Source: Brucella daejeonensis
GTDB lineage: Bacteria > Pseudomonadota > Alphaproteobacteria > Rhizobiales > Rhizobiaceae
DNA length: 64,000 nucleotides
Direction of reading: 5' to 3'
NCBI RefSeq assembly: GCF_014199265.1
Contig: NZ_JACIJG010000015.1
Coordinates: forward strand, 16,567 to 80,566
Shown: positions 1-8,504 of the stretch, piece by piece
Layout: every line of letters starts with the position of its first letter
Position numbering within the stretch: position 1 is the stretch's first letter
Notes under the pieces: generated by a model
The model's database searches: none
The model's input: only the letters and a program-made list of their open reading frames with translations
What the model was told of the DNA's origin: nothing
Made by a program: the position numbers and the translations under genes

Positions 1-3000
1 GATCGGCGCGCGCCTTGGCAACACCAGCCGCAACCGTGCCCACGCCCACTTCCGACACCAGCTTGACTGAAACATCGGCCGCCGGATTGACGTTTTTCAG
101 GTCGTAAATGAGCTGCGCCAGATCTTCGATGGAGTAGATATCATGGTGCGGCGGCGGCGAAATCAGGCCAACCCCTTGCGTCGAATGGCGGGTCTTGGCA
201 ATGGTCGCATCGACCTTGTGACCCGGCAACTGACCGCCTTCACCGGGCTTTGCGCCCTGCGCCACCTTGATCTGGATCAGATCGGAATTGACCAGATATT
301 CCGTCGTCACGCCAAAGCGGCCCGATGCCACCTGCTTGATCGCGGAGCGTTCCGGGTTCGGCGCGCCATCGGGCAGCGGATAGAAACGATCCGGCTCCTC
401 ACCGCCTTCGCCGGTGTTCGACTTGCCGCCAATGGCATTCATCGCACGCGCCAGCGTGGTATGCGCCTCACGGCTGATCGAACCGAACGACATGGCGCCC
501 GTCGAGAAACGCCTGACGATTTCGCTCGCCGGTTCGACCTCATCGATGGATACAGGCTTCAGCCCGCGAGCCTCGGCAAAACGAATATCGAACAGACCGC
601 GAATGGTCTTGGCCTGCGCCGATTTGGAATCGAGCATACGCGTATATTCGCTGAACTTTTCCGGGTTCGACGTGCGCACGGCATGTTGCAGCGTGGCCAC
701 CGCATCCGGGTTCCACATATGCGCTTCACCGCGCATACGATAGGCATATTCGCCGCCGACTTCGAGTGCCGTCAAAAGCACCGGATCGTTGCCGAATGCG
801 CTGGTGTGACGGCGCACGGTTTCTTCCGAGACTTCGTCCAGACCGACACCTTCAATGCTTGTGGCCGTACCGAAGAAGAATTTTTCGACAAAGCTCGACT
901 GCAATCCAACCGCATCGAAAATCTGCGCGCCGCAATAGGACTGGTAGGTCGAAATGCCCATCTTGGACATGACCTTGAGAATGCCCTTGCCGATGGACTT
1001 GATGTAGCGCTTGACCACTTCATTCTCGTCCACTTCCGGCGGAAATTCGCGGCGGCGATGCATGTCCAAAAGCGTGTCGAAGGCCAGATAGGGGTTGATC
1101 GCTTCCGCGCCGTAGCCGGCGAGACAGGCGAAATGATGCACTTCGCGCGGCTCGCCGGATTCGACGACCAGACCGACGGACGTGCGCAGACCCTTGCGGA
1201 TCAGGTGGTGATGCACAGCCGCGGTGGCCAGAAGCGCCGGAATCGGAATGCGGTCCGGGCCGACCTGACGGTCTGAGAGAATGACGATATTATAACCGCC
1301 ATGGACAGCGGCTTCGGCACGGTCGCACAGGCGCTCGATGGCCCCATGCATGCCGCTCGCGCCTTCACCCGTATTATAGGTGATGTCGAGCGTCTTCGTG
1401 TCGAAACGGTCCTCGGTGTGGCCTATGGAGCGGATTTTTTCCAGATCGCCATTGGTCAGGATCGGCTGGCGCACTTCCATGCGCTTGCGGCGCGATGTGC
1501 CGACAAGGTCGAAGATGTTCGGGCGCGGGCCGATGAAGGACACGAGGCTCATCACCAGTTCTTCGCGGATCGGATCGATCGGCGGGTTGGTAACTTGCGC
1601 AAAATTCTGCTTGAAATAGGTGTAAAGCAGCTTCGACTTGTCGGACATGGCCGAAATCGGCGTATCCGAGCCCATCGAACCGATGGCTTCCTGACCGGTG
1701 GTGGCCATGGGCGACATCAGAAGCCTGGTGTCTTCCTGAGAGTAGCCAAAGGCCTGCTGACGGTCGAGCAGGCTCACATCCTTGCGCAGCGCGCGCGGCT
1801 CGACCGGGCTCAGGTCTTCCAGGATGAGCTGCGTATTGGCAAGCCACTGCTTGTAAGGATGCTTCTGCGCGATCTGCGACTTGATTTCCTCGTCGGAGAC
1901 AATGCGGCCCTCTTCCATGTCGATGAGCAGCATGCGGCCCGGCTGAAGACGCCACTTCTTGACGACCTTCTTTTCGTCCACCGGCAGGACGCCCGCTTCC
2001 GAAGCCAGAATGACGAAGTCGTCGTCCGTCACGATATAACGTGCGGGGCGCAGGCCGTTGCGGTCGAGCGTCGCGCCGATCTGGCGACCATCGGTGAAGG
2101 CAACAGCGGCGGGGCCGTCCCATGGCTCCATCAGGGCAGCATGATATTCGTAGAACGCCTTGCGCTCATCCGACATCAGCTTGTTGCCCGACCATGCTTC
2201 CGGGATCAGCATCATCATTGCATGGGCGAGGCTATAGCCACCCTGATGCAGGAATTCGAGCGCATTGTCGAAGCAGGCCGTATCCGACTGGCCTTCATAG
2301 GAAATCGGCCATAGCTTGGAAATGTCGTTGCCGAACAGTTCGGAGTCCACCGATGCCTGACGCGCCGCCATCCAGTTGACATTGCCGCGCAGCGTGTTGA
2401 TTTCGCCATTATGCGCAACCATGCGGTATGGATGCGCCAGACGCCAGGACGGGAAAGTGTTGGTCGAGAAGCGCTGGTGAACGAGCGCCACCGCGCTTTC
2501 AAAACGCGGGTCGCGCAGATCCTGATAATAGCTGCCGACCTGATAGGCGAGGAACATGCCCTTATAGACAATGGTGCGCGCCGACATGGACACGACGTAG
2601 AAGCCGTTATCCTCGCCGTCATTTTCCTGATAGATGCGATTGGAAATGACCTTGCGCAGCACGAACAGGCGACGCTCGAACTCGTCTTCGGTCTCCAGCA
2701 TCGGGTTGCGTCCGATGAAGACCTGAAGATGGAACGGCTCGGTCGCAGCAATGTCGGGCGCTTTCGACAGCGAAGAATTGTCCACCGGCACTTCACGGAA
2801 ACCGATGAACTCCTGGCCCTCGGCGACAATCACTTCCCTGACGATTTCTTCCGCGTGCGCACGCAGCGCCGCATCGCGCGGCATGAACAGATAGCCGACG
2901 CCATAAGACCCCGGTTGCGGCAGGTCGACGCCCTGACGCGCCATTTCCTCGCGCAGGAAACGATCCGGTATCTGCACGAGAATGCCAGCGCCGTCGCCCA

Positions 3001-3289
3001 TCAGGGGATCGGCGCCGACAGCGCCGCGATGGGTGAGGTTTTCGAGCATCTTGAGGCCGTTTTCCACGACCTGATGCGACTTCCTGCCCTTCATATGAGC
3101 GATGAAGCCGACGCCGCAGGCATCATGTTCGTTGCGCGGATCGTAAAGACCTTGCGCTGGCGGCAAACCCGCCGCTTTGGTTTTTCGCGCCGTTCGGGTG
3201 GTCGCCGTCGTCGCAGTTTTGACCGTTCCGTTCTGACCGTTGTGAGAAACCACATGCGATACAGATGGCGTCAAATGCGTCATCGTCAT
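1..3289 (-). CDS. gltB: glutamate synthase (NADPH) large subunit, 3' end outside window
   Basis: Catalyses transfer of the glutamine amide to 2-oxoglutarate, giving two glutamates, in the cytoplasm together with the GltD small subunit. About 1096 codons are visible and the frame is still open at base 1, so the C-terminal third is missing. Translation from the ATG at 3287-3289 gives a 57-residue Thr/Ala-rich propeptide, then the motif NEHDACGVGF, whose Cys58 is the family's N-terminal glutaminase nucleophile after processing. The left edge encodes GVGLISPPPHHDIYSIEDL, typical of the FMN-binding synthase domain. The start is preceded by GGAGGG at 3291-3296 on the minus strand, very close to the ATG; a second in-frame ATG lies two codons downstream (3281-3283). 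The opposite-strand open frames here are antisense artefacts. Confidence 0.95.
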   Translation of the reverse strand, partial: MTMTHLTPSVSHVVSHNGQNGTVKTATTATTRTARKTKAAGLPPAQGLYDPRNEHDACGVGFIAHMKGRKSHQVVENGLKMLENLTHRGAVGADPLMGDGAGILVQIPDRFLREEMARQGVDLPQPGSYGVGYLFMPRDAALRAHAEEIVREVIVAEGQEFIGFREVPVDNSSLSKAPDIAATEPFHLQVFIGRNPMLETEDEFERRLFVLRKVISNRIYQENDGEDNGFYVVSMSARTIVYKGMFLAYQVGSYYQDLRDPRFESAVALVHQRFSTNTFPSWRLAHPYRMVAHNGEINTLRGNVNWMAARQASVDSELFGNDISKLWPISYEGQSDTACFDNALEFLHQGGYSLAHAMMMLIPEAWSGNKLMSDERKAFYEYHAALMEPWDGPAAVAFTDGRQIGATLDRNGLRPARYIVTDDDFVILASEAGVLPVDEKKVVKKWRLQPGRMLLIDMEEGRIVSDEEIKSQIAQKHPYKQWLANTQLILEDLSPVEPRALRKDVSLLDRQQAFGYSQEDTRLLMSPMATTGQEAIGSMGSDTPISAMSDKSKLLYTYFKQNFAQVTNPPIDPIREELVMSLVSFIGPRPNIFDLVGTSRRKRMEVRQPILTNGDLEKIRSIGHTEDRFDTKTLDITYNTGEGASGMHGAIERLCDRAEAAVHGGYNIVILSDRQVGPDRIPIPALLATAAVHHHLIRKGLRTSVGLVVESGEPREVHHFACLAGYGAEAINPYLAFDTLLDMHRRREFPPEVDENEVVKRYIKSIGKGILKVMSKMGISTYQSYCGAQIFDAVGLQSSFVEKFFFGTATSIEGVGLDEVSEETVRRHTSAFGNDPVLLTALEVGGEYAYRMRGEAHMWNPDAVATLQHAVRTSNPEKFSEYTRMLDSKSAQAKTIRGLFDIRFAEARGLKPVSIDEVEPASEIVRRFSTGAMSFGSISREAHTTLARAMNAIGGKSNTGEGGEEPDRFYPLPDGAPNPERSAIKQVASGRFGVTTEYLVNSDLIQIKVAQGAKPGEGGQLPGHKVDATIAKTRHSTQGVGLISPPPHHDIYSIEDLAQLIYDLKNVNPAADVSVKLVSEVGVGTVAAGVAKARAD

Positions 3290-3926
3290 TCCCTCCGTTT
3301 GGCCCTCGTCATGAGGCGCGCGATCAGTATAACCGAAATGGTGACAACCATCTCGTCGTCGTTTGGTATATATGGAAAGCCTTGTTGAAAAGGCGTTGGA
3401 CGAGGTTCCAGACCGGAGCGAGTCGCAGCCGGAACGATGTTTAGCGCCTCGTTCACATCAGGCCCGGACAGACAGCTCCAGCTCGCCGGAAACGGCGCAC
3501 GGAATCTCCCTGTCGCAGTCGAAGCGCCCGTCACCGTCAGGCTCGGGGCCTGCCAGTCGGCGCTTATTCTTCTGAAACTTTTCGAAGAGCGTTTTGACCG
3601 CTTTCGGTTCGCATCAGCGTCTAATTGGACAGCATTGCTGTCCTAATTACGTATGCCAGAATTCAAATTGCCTCACAAGATGGAAACGCAATTTTTCTCG
3701 GCAGCTTCCGAAATAAAATGTCGAGAACGCCTAATTTCCCGGCCTTTAATTACGTATAAACACCCTTGCGTCAGTTTGGCGCGGCCCAATCCTTCCCATT
3801 TCTGCTTAAAAAATAGGCACTCTTATTGCGCATTTTCCATCGCGCGGCCCTTAACCGGAAAGCCCGGAACCGCTATAGACGCTCTGGACGATGCGACAGC
3901 TCCATTTACACCACGCGGAGGAATAC
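3290..3926. other. intergenic region between divergent gltB and ltaE
   Basis: 637 bases without a convincing gene; the short open frames here have no recognisable product. It must hold the promoters of gltB (leftward) and ltaE (rightward). The clearest structure is a near-perfect palindrome GGACAGCATTGCTGTCC at 3627-3643, extended by AATT-like flanks, which looks like a dimeric regulator site. Two TTAATTACGTAT-like AT-rich stretches lie at about 3643-3655 and 3746-3757. I cannot assign a regulator. Confidence 0.5.
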
Positions 3927-4976
3927 GTGCACTTTGCTTCAGATAACTGGGCAGGCGCCCATCCCAAAATCGCCGAAAGCCTTTCACTGCACGCAGCGGG
4001 ATTTGCGGCAGCCTATGGCGCCAGCGAGATCGACAAACGCGTGGAGCAGCGCTTCAACGAACTGTTCGAGCGCGAAGTGGCCGTGTTCTTTGTCGGCACC
4101 GGAACCGCGGCCAATTCGCTGGCATTGGCGAGCGTCAACCGTCCGGGCGGCGTTTCGCTGGTGCACCGGGAAGCGCATGTCATCGAAGATGAATGCGGCG
4201 CGCCTGAATATTTCACGGGCGGCGCGCGCCTGCATCCGATCGACGGCGCGCATGGCCGCATCGACCCCAAGCTTCTCAGCCGCGAGCTTACGCGCTTCAA
4301 TCCGGCCTTCGTACATGCCGGCCAGCCAATGGCCGTAAGCATAACGCAGGCCACGGAAGTCGGCACGCTTTATCAACCCGAGCATATCGCCACCATTTCG
4401 AAGATCTGCCGCGATGCCGGTCTGCCCCTGCATATGGATGGCGCGCGCTTTGCCAACGCGCTGGTTTCGCTCGGTCTGACGCCCGCCGAAATGACCTGGA
4501 AGCAGGGCGTGGATATCGTTTCCTTCGGCGGCACCAAGAATGGCTGCTGGTGCGCGGAAGCCCTCGTTTTCATGGACCCGGACCGCGCCAGGGACCTGCC
4601 GTTCATCCGCAAGCGCGCAGCGCAGCTTTTCTCCAAGACGCGTTTCGTGGCGGCGCAGTTCGACGCCTATCTCCAGGACGATCTCTGGATCGATCTGGCA
4701 AAGCATTCCAACGCGCTTGCCGCGCGCCTTGCCCGGTATGTGGACGCATCGAGCCAGATGCGGCTTGCATGGAAGCCGGAGGCAAACGAAGTCTTCGCCA
4801 TCATGAAGCAATCCGTTTACGACCGCCTGCGCAATGCCGGAGCGGTCTTCTACGACTGGAACCCGCCGCATTCGGAAGTGGGACGCATCAGCGAGGGTGA
4901 AATTTTCGCCCGTTTCGTCACGAGCTTCGCCAATACGGAAGAAGAAGTGGATCGGTTCGGCGAACTGATCGCCTGA
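3927..4976 (+). CDS. ltaE: low-specificity L-threonine aldolase
   Basis: PLP-dependent fold-type I enzyme that cleaves L-threonine/allo-threonine to glycine and acetaldehyde. The protein has the family core: SDNWAGAHP near the N-terminus, HMDGARFANA (the Asp that contacts the PLP pyridine), and SFGGTKNG, with Lys204 as the expected Schiff-base lysine. I chose the GTG at 3927 as start because GGAGGA at 3917-3922 sits 4 bases upstream and family proteins begin right at FASDN. An in-frame ATG at 3891 would add 12 unconserved residues. Length 349 aa is normal. Monocistronic, followed by a terminator hairpin. Confidence 0.9.
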   Translation: MHFASDNWAGAHPKIAESLSLHAAGFAAAYGASEIDKRVEQRFNELFEREVAVFFVGTGTAANSLALASVNRPGGVSLVHREAHVIEDECGAPEYFTGGARLHPIDGAHGRIDPKLLSRELTRFNPAFVHAGQPMAVSITQATEVGTLYQPEHIATISKICRDAGLPLHMDGARFANALVSLGLTPAEMTWKQGVDIVSFGGTKNGCWCAEALVFMDPDRARDLPFIRKRAAQLFSKTRFVAAQFDAYLQDDLWIDLAKHSNALAARLARYVDASSQMRLAWKPEANEVFAIMKQSVYDRLRNAGAVFYDWNPPHSEVGRISEGEIFARFVTSFANTEEEVDRFGELIA

Positions 4977-4993
4977 ATATGCGCTGAAAATAA

Positions 4994-5018
4994 AAAGCGG
5001 CGCAAAACACGCCGCTTT
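4994..5018. terminator. rho-independent terminator, probably bidirectional
   Basis: Nine-base stem AAAGCGGCG / CGCCGCTTT (4994-5002 with 5010-5018), 7-base loop, followed by CTTCTTTT on the plus strand and by a T-run on the minus strand (AAAAA at 4992-4996). It lies between the converging ltaE and hsp20 genes and can serve both. Confidence 0.8.
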
Positions 5019-5032
5019 CTTCTTTTAGAGCG

Positions 5033-5064
5033 CCAATCTGCCAATCTGCCAATCTGGCAATCTG
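5033..5064. repeat. 8-bp short tandem repeat, four copies
   Basis: Three perfect copies of CCAATCTG (5033-5040, 5041-5048, 5049-5056) plus a fourth with one change (GCAATCTG, 5057-5064), in the spacer between the ltaE terminator and the hsp20 stop codon. Eight-base VNTRs are the kind of locus used in Brucella MLVA typing; whether this one is variable cannot be seen from one sequence. Confidence 0.85.
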
Positions 5065-5070
5065 ATTGAA

Positions 5071-5541
5071 TCAGTGCGCGGTCTTGGCCTCGATCTGCTG
5101 GGCACCCTCGGAGCCAGCCTTGGCGACTTCGATCCGGCGCGGCTTCATCTGTTCGGGAATCTCGCGTTTCAGGTCGATGTGCAGAAGGCCGTTCTTGAGG
5201 CTCGCACCGGCAACTTCAACGAAGTCGGCAAGCTGGAAACGGCGCTCGAAAGCCCGCGAGGCGATGCCGCGATACAGGACTTCACTGGCCTGCGAAGCAT
5301 CTTCCTCGGCCCTCTGGCCCTTGATGGTCAGCTGGTTGCGATGGGCCTCGATTTCGAGTTCGCTTTCGGAAAAGCCCGCCACCGCCATGGTGATGCGATA
5401 GGTGTTCTCGCCCGTGCGCTCGATATTATACGGCGGATAGGACTGATTGCCCTCCGGCGAAGCCAGCGAGTCCAGCATGGTGAAGAGACGGTCGAAGCCG
5501 ACCGTGGAACGATAAAGCGGGGAAAAATCTACGTGACGCAT
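5071..5541 (-). CDS. hsp20: Hsp20/IbpA-family small heat-shock protein
   Basis: ATP-independent holdase that binds unfolding proteins and forms oligomers in the cytoplasm. 156 aa from the start MRHVDFSPLYRSTVGFDRLF, which matches the N-terminus of alphaproteobacterial class A small heat-shock proteins. The alpha-crystallin domain follows (YNIERTGENTYRITMAVAGF ... GLLHIDLKREIPE). The upstream in-frame extension to 5667 is rejected because AAAGGAGGG sits just before the ATG at 5541 and the extra residues are the translated 5' UTR. Upstream are a sigma32-like promoter and a ROSE-like thermometer, so expression is probably controlled by temperature at both transcription and translation. Confidence 0.92.
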   Translation of the reverse strand: MRHVDFSPLYRSTVGFDRLFTMLDSLASPEGNQSYPPYNIERTGENTYRITMAVAGFSESELEIEAHRNQLTIKGQRAEEDASQASEVLYRGIASRAFERRFQLADFVEVAGASLKNGLLHIDLKREIPEQMKPRRIEVAKAGSEGAQQIEAKTAH

Positions 5542-5636
5542 AGGATAGCCCTCCTTTAGAGCGACATGATGCATGAGGCGGCGAAACTCCCTTTGTGGCG
5601 AGCTTCCCGTACCGGCGGCCCCTTTTCTGGCGACCA
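5542..5636 (-). promoter_or_regulatory. ROSE-like RNA thermometer in the hsp20 5' UTR
   Basis: On the minus strand the ~95-nt leader ends with CUCAUGCAUCAUGUCGCUC followed by UAAAGGAGGGCUAUCC and the AUG. This closely follows the 3' part of rhizobial ROSE elements (a U(U/C)GCU motif facing the Shine-Dalgarno). UCGCUCU can pair with the AGGAGGGC region, hiding the ribosome site at low temperature. Known for the family: ROSE elements repress small heat-shock genes in rhizobia. The assignment rests on motif and position, not on a covariance-model search. Confidence 0.7.
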
Positions 5637-5643
5637 CGAAAAA

Positions 5644-5673
5644 CATTTGGGAATGACGGCTTTTCATTTCAAG
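5644..5673 (-). promoter_or_regulatory. sigma32 (RpoH)-type promoter of hsp20
   Basis: Minus-strand CTTGAAA (5667-5673) and CCCAAATG (5644-5651) separated by 15 bases fit the RpoH consensus CTTGAAA-N11-16-CCCCAT-T. It would start transcription about 95 nt upstream of the hsp20 ATG, the right length for a ROSE leader. Confidence 0.65.
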
Positions 5674-5879
5674 GCCAGCCGCATCGGCTCACCGGAAACG
5701 CGCGCCCTTACACGGCCTGTCACGCCGCGTAACAACTTCTTATCGATCAGCCCCCTCGATCTGGGGCGCCGCCGCACAATGAACCCAAAATGAACATCAT
5801 CTTTGGCGAGCGTTCACGCGCTTGGGGCTATTGTCCCTCCATGCCTGTCGCGAGGCAGGTTTCATAAAGGATCACGGTA

Positions 5880-6269
5880 ATGAAAAAAGCTGTCATTGCT
5901 TTTACCGCACTCACCGCCGTCGCAGCCGGAATTGCGACACCGACGCTTGCAGCCGATAGCGGCCTGCGCGTTCAGATTCAGTATTACGACGACGACGGCT
6001 ATCGCCCGCCGCGCCCCTATCCGGGTCCGCGCTCCGACTGGGACGGCCCGCGCCGTGGCTGGGGCAATGGCTATGGACGCCGTGAAATCATGGGGCCGCG
6101 CCGCATCGCACGTTCGCTCGAACGCCGCGGATATGACGTCGGAGACATACGCCTTGAGCGCGACACCTATTTCGTGCGCGCCACCCGCCCGAGCGGCCGC
6201 CGTGTCATCGTGATGGTGGACGCCTATTCGGGCCGTATTGTCGGCGAACGCCGCCCTCGCGGCTACTGA
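5880..6269 (+). CDS. small exported protein with PepSY-like C-terminal region
   Basis: 129 aa. Residues 1-24 form a clear Sec signal peptide (MKK, hydrophobic core, TLAA cleavage region). The mature part has an Arg/Pro/Gly/Tyr-rich linker (YRPPRPYPGPRSDW) and a C-terminal segment with the GYDVGDIRLERDTYFVRATRPSGRRVIVMVDAYSGRIV pattern in pieces, which resembles the single PepSY-like fold seen in many Rhizobiales periplasmic proteins. No catalytic residues. AAGGATCACGGTA precedes the ATG. Monocistronic with its own terminator. Function unknown; periplasmic location is inferred. Confidence 0.8.
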   Translation: MKKAVIAFTALTAVAAGIATPTLAADSGLRVQIQYYDDDGYRPPRPYPGPRSDWDGPRRGWGNGYGRREIMGPRRIARSLERRGYDVGDIRLERDTYFVRATRPSGRRVIVMVDAYSGRIVGERRPRGY

Positions 6270-6335
6270 GCATCTTCTTTCGGAGAGTCGCGACCCGATC
6301 AGCCGGCGTAACGTCCCTTGCGCAGGCTGTTTCCC

Positions 6336-6370
6336 AACCGGAAGTTCGGTCACGAACTTCCGGTTACTTT
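6336..6370 (+). terminator. strong rho-independent terminator
   Basis: Perfect 13-bp stem AACCGGAAGTTCG / CGAACTTCCGGTT (6336-6348 with 6353-6365), 4-base loop GTCA, followed by ACTTTTTAT. Terminates the exported-protein gene. Confidence 0.85.
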
Positions 6371-6489
6371 TTATCATCATTTGCCCCATTATGCTTGGAC
6401 AGAACGTCGCCATCTGAAAGCCCGTCAGCACACCCAAAGCGCCTCACGGTTTGAGGACCCGCTTCAAAACATGAAAGGTCCGCAGTCGG

Positions 6490-7467
6490 ATGTCGGAACT
6501 GCTTTTCGAAACCGATGCGAATCCCATTCCGCAAGGAATAAGGGCCGGGCTTCTCGACACCCCTGACGGCAAGACGCTTCGCTACGCCATATTGAAACCG
6601 GAAACGCGACCGGTGCGCGGAACCATCGTCCTGCTTCAGGGACGCAATGAGTTCATCGAAAAATATTTCGAGACCATGGCGGACCTGACCATGCGCGGCT
6701 TTACGGTCGTCACATTCGACTGGCGTGGACAGGGCGGTTCCTACCGCCTGCTGAAAGACCGTATGCGCGGCTATGTCCGCCGCTTCGACGATTATTGCGA
6801 CGATCTCGATCTGGTACTTGACCGGATCGCGCTTCCCGACTGCCCGCCGCCTTTCCATGTTCTCGGCCATTCCGCCGGGGGGCTGGTCGCGCTTTCATCC
6901 GTGGGCAGGCTGGGCTCGCGTATCACCCGCATGGTACTCTGTGCGCCCTTTCTGGGACTGGCGGGACAAAAAATCAGCGACGACAATGTGCGCCGCATCG
7001 CCTCCATATTCTGCCGGGTCGGCCTTGGCCGGATCTATGCTTCCGGCGGGCGCAGGCTCTCCTCGCGCCCCTTTGCGGGCAATCCGCTGACCAGCGACCC
7101 GGCCCGCTTCATGCGCAATATGGAAATGGCGCGCCTGCACCCCGACCTGGCGCTTGGCGGCCCCACCGCACAATGGCTGTATAATGCGCTCGATACGGCA
7201 AGACGGGTCAATCGGCCGGATTTCCACGAAGGGCCGAGAATGCCGGTTCTCATCGTTGCCGCAGGCGCCGACCGGGTGGTCTCGACGCCGGTCATAGAGC
7301 GTTTCGTCGCCCGCACGCGCAATGTCTCGCTGGTGACGATCACCGGCGCGCGCCACGAAATGCTTCAGGAAACGGACTTCTATCGCGAACAGCTCTGGGC
7401 GGCTTTCGATGCGTTCATTCCCGAAGCATCCGATGTCGAAACCATGCCGGAGACCCTCGAACCCTGA
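6490..7467 (+). CDS. alpha/beta hydrolase, lysophospholipase (PldB/monoacylglycerol lipase)-like
   Basis: 325 aa soluble serine hydrolase. The nucleophile elbow GHSAGG places the catalytic Ser at residue 128. The GRNEFIEKYFETMADL and VVTFDWRGQGGS segments are the oxyanion-strand region typical of the PldB/lysophospholipase group, and the C-terminal MPVLIVAAGADRVVSTPVIE and TGARHEML carry the expected Asp and His. Substrate is unknown: lysophospholipids or monoacylglycerols are the family's usual targets. It converges with the phosphatase gene that ends at 7481, 13 bases downstream. Confidence 0.85.
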   Translation: MSELLFETDANPIPQGIRAGLLDTPDGKTLRYAILKPETRPVRGTIVLLQGRNEFIEKYFETMADLTMRGFTVVTFDWRGQGGSYRLLKDRMRGYVRRFDDYCDDLDLVLDRIALPDCPPPFHVLGHSAGGLVALSSVGRLGSRITRMVLCAPFLGLAGQKISDDNVRRIASIFCRVGLGRIYASGGRRLSSRPFAGNPLTSDPARFMRNMEMARLHPDLALGGPTAQWLYNALDTARRVNRPDFHEGPRMPVLIVAAGADRVVSTPVIERFVARTRNVSLVTITGARHEMLQETDFYREQLWAAFDAFIPEASDVETMPETLEP

Positions 7468-7480
7468 GGTCTGTCGAATC

Positions 7481-8266
7481 TCAGCCGTTGAGAAGGTCGA
7501 GCGCCGCCCTGTGCAGCTCAGGCGTGGCGGCCGCCACGATATCGCCGCCCTTTTCCGCCGGACCGCCGTCGCGTTGCGTCACCACACCGCCCGCCTGCTC
7601 GATAAGCGGTATGAGCGCAACAATATCGTAGGGCTGCAAACCAGCTTCGACCACAATATCCACAAAGCCGCTTGCCAGCATGGCGAAGGCATAGCAATCG
7701 ACGCCATAACGTGACAGGCGCACGGCGCTTTCCAGCCTGTCGAAGCCCGCGCGGCTGCCCCCCTTGAAAAGGGCGGGCGTGGTCGTGAACATCGTTGCAT
7801 CGGCCAGAACGGCGTTCTTGCGAACAGCCAGCCGCTGCGGCGTCCCCTCACCGCCACGCATGAGAAAGGCGCCATTGCCGTCGCTATAGAACAGCTCGCC
7901 GGTGAAGGGCTGCGACATCATCCCCGCCTTCGCATCGCCATCCGCAGTCAGGCCCAGCAACGTGCCCCAGACAGGCAGGCCCGAGATGAACGCTCGCGTG
8001 CCGTCAATCGGATCGATGACCCACACATGGCTGCGGTCGGTATTTTCCGGGCCGTATTCCTCGCCCAGAATGCCGTGTTCGGGAAAATTGCGCGCTATAA
8101 CGGCGCGAATCGCCCGCTCGGCAGCACGATCCGCCTCGGTCACCGGATCGAAACCGACGCTATATTTGTTGTCCACCTCCGTCAGCTGACGGAAACGTGG
8201 AAGTGTCTCGGCAGCAGCAGCCTCCGCTACTTCGGAAAAAAATGCCTTGTCGATCAGCAACCCCAT
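7481..8266 (-). CDS. inositol monophosphatase-family phosphatase (HisN-like histidinol-phosphatase)
   Basis: Mg2+-dependent phosphomonoesterase, 261 aa. It has the family metal-binding motifs: DPVTEADRAAE, GILGEEYG, WVIDPIDGTRAFISGLP (Asp-Pro-Ile-Asp-Gly-Thr) and a C-terminal LQPYDIVALIPLIEQAGG (the usual WD replaced by YD). The sequence type matches proteins annotated as the histidinol-phosphatase HisN of Rhizobiales, but inositol-1-phosphatase or another sugar-phosphate substrate cannot be excluded. I chose the ATG at 8266 because ACAGGAG precedes it; the frame extends upstream to 8302 without a better site. Confidence 0.82.
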   Translation of the reverse strand: MGLLIDKAFFSEVAEAAAAETLPRFRQLTEVDNKYSVGFDPVTEADRAAERAIRAVIARNFPEHGILGEEYGPENTDRSHVWVIDPIDGTRAFISGLPVWGTLLGLTADGDAKAGMMSQPFTGELFYSDGNGAFLMRGGEGTPQRLAVRKNAVLADATMFTTTPALFKGGSRAGFDRLESAVRLSRYGVDCYAFAMLASGFVDIVVEAGLQPYDIVALIPLIEQAGGVVTQRDGGPAEKGGDIVAAATPELHRAALDLLNG

Positions 8267-8366
8267 ACTCCTGTTTCCAAAACACGACGCCTGCTTGTGC
8301 AAATCATGCTAATTTTGCCTATAGTTTGAGCAACCAAAATTTAGCTCAAAAATTATGCGCATTTTC

Positions 8367-8395
8367 TTGACGATAACGCCATTTCGGCGTAGCTT
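8367..8395 (+). promoter_or_regulatory. sigma70-type promoter for a candidate small RNA
   Basis: TTGACG at 8367-8372 and TAGCTT at 8390-8395 with a 17-base spacer. The predicted start is about 8402, just before a series of hairpins ending in a terminator, with no open frame in between. Confidence 0.5.
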
Positions 8396-8401
8396 AAATA
8401 T

Positions 8402-8487
8402 CAGACAGGTTTTCCTGTCGATGCCTTTCGGGGCATTTCCTCCCTAGTCTTTGGCCGCGCTCGTAACCATCGGGTGCGGTTCTTTTT
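8402..8487 (+). ncRNA. candidate trans-acting small RNA, about 86 nt
   Basis: Between a sigma70-like promoter and a good terminator there are three hairpins. The first is GACAGG-TTTT-CCTGTC (8404-8419). The second is ATGCC-TTTCG-GGGCAT (about 8421-8436). The third is a 9-bp terminator stem, CCGCGCTCG / CGGGTGCGG (8455-8463 with 8471-8479), followed by TTCTTTTTAT. The unpaired stretch between hairpins 2 and 3 reads TTCCTCCCTAGTC, an anti-Shine-Dalgarno-like CCUCCC element, which is typical of alphaproteobacterial regulatory RNAs. The layout is like the AbcR/alpha-r15 type, but I cannot assign the family from memory with confidence. Confidence 0.5.
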
Positions 8488-8504
8488 ATCTACCGACTGA
8501 CATT

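Noticed and set aside
1301..2314. Long plus-strand open frames across the gltB region
   Set aside because: They are antisense to a clear gltB reading frame; such frames are common opposite GC-rich genes.
3984..4871. 295-codon frame antisense to ltaE
   Set aside because: No family resemblance, and the plus strand encodes a complete conserved threonine aldolase.
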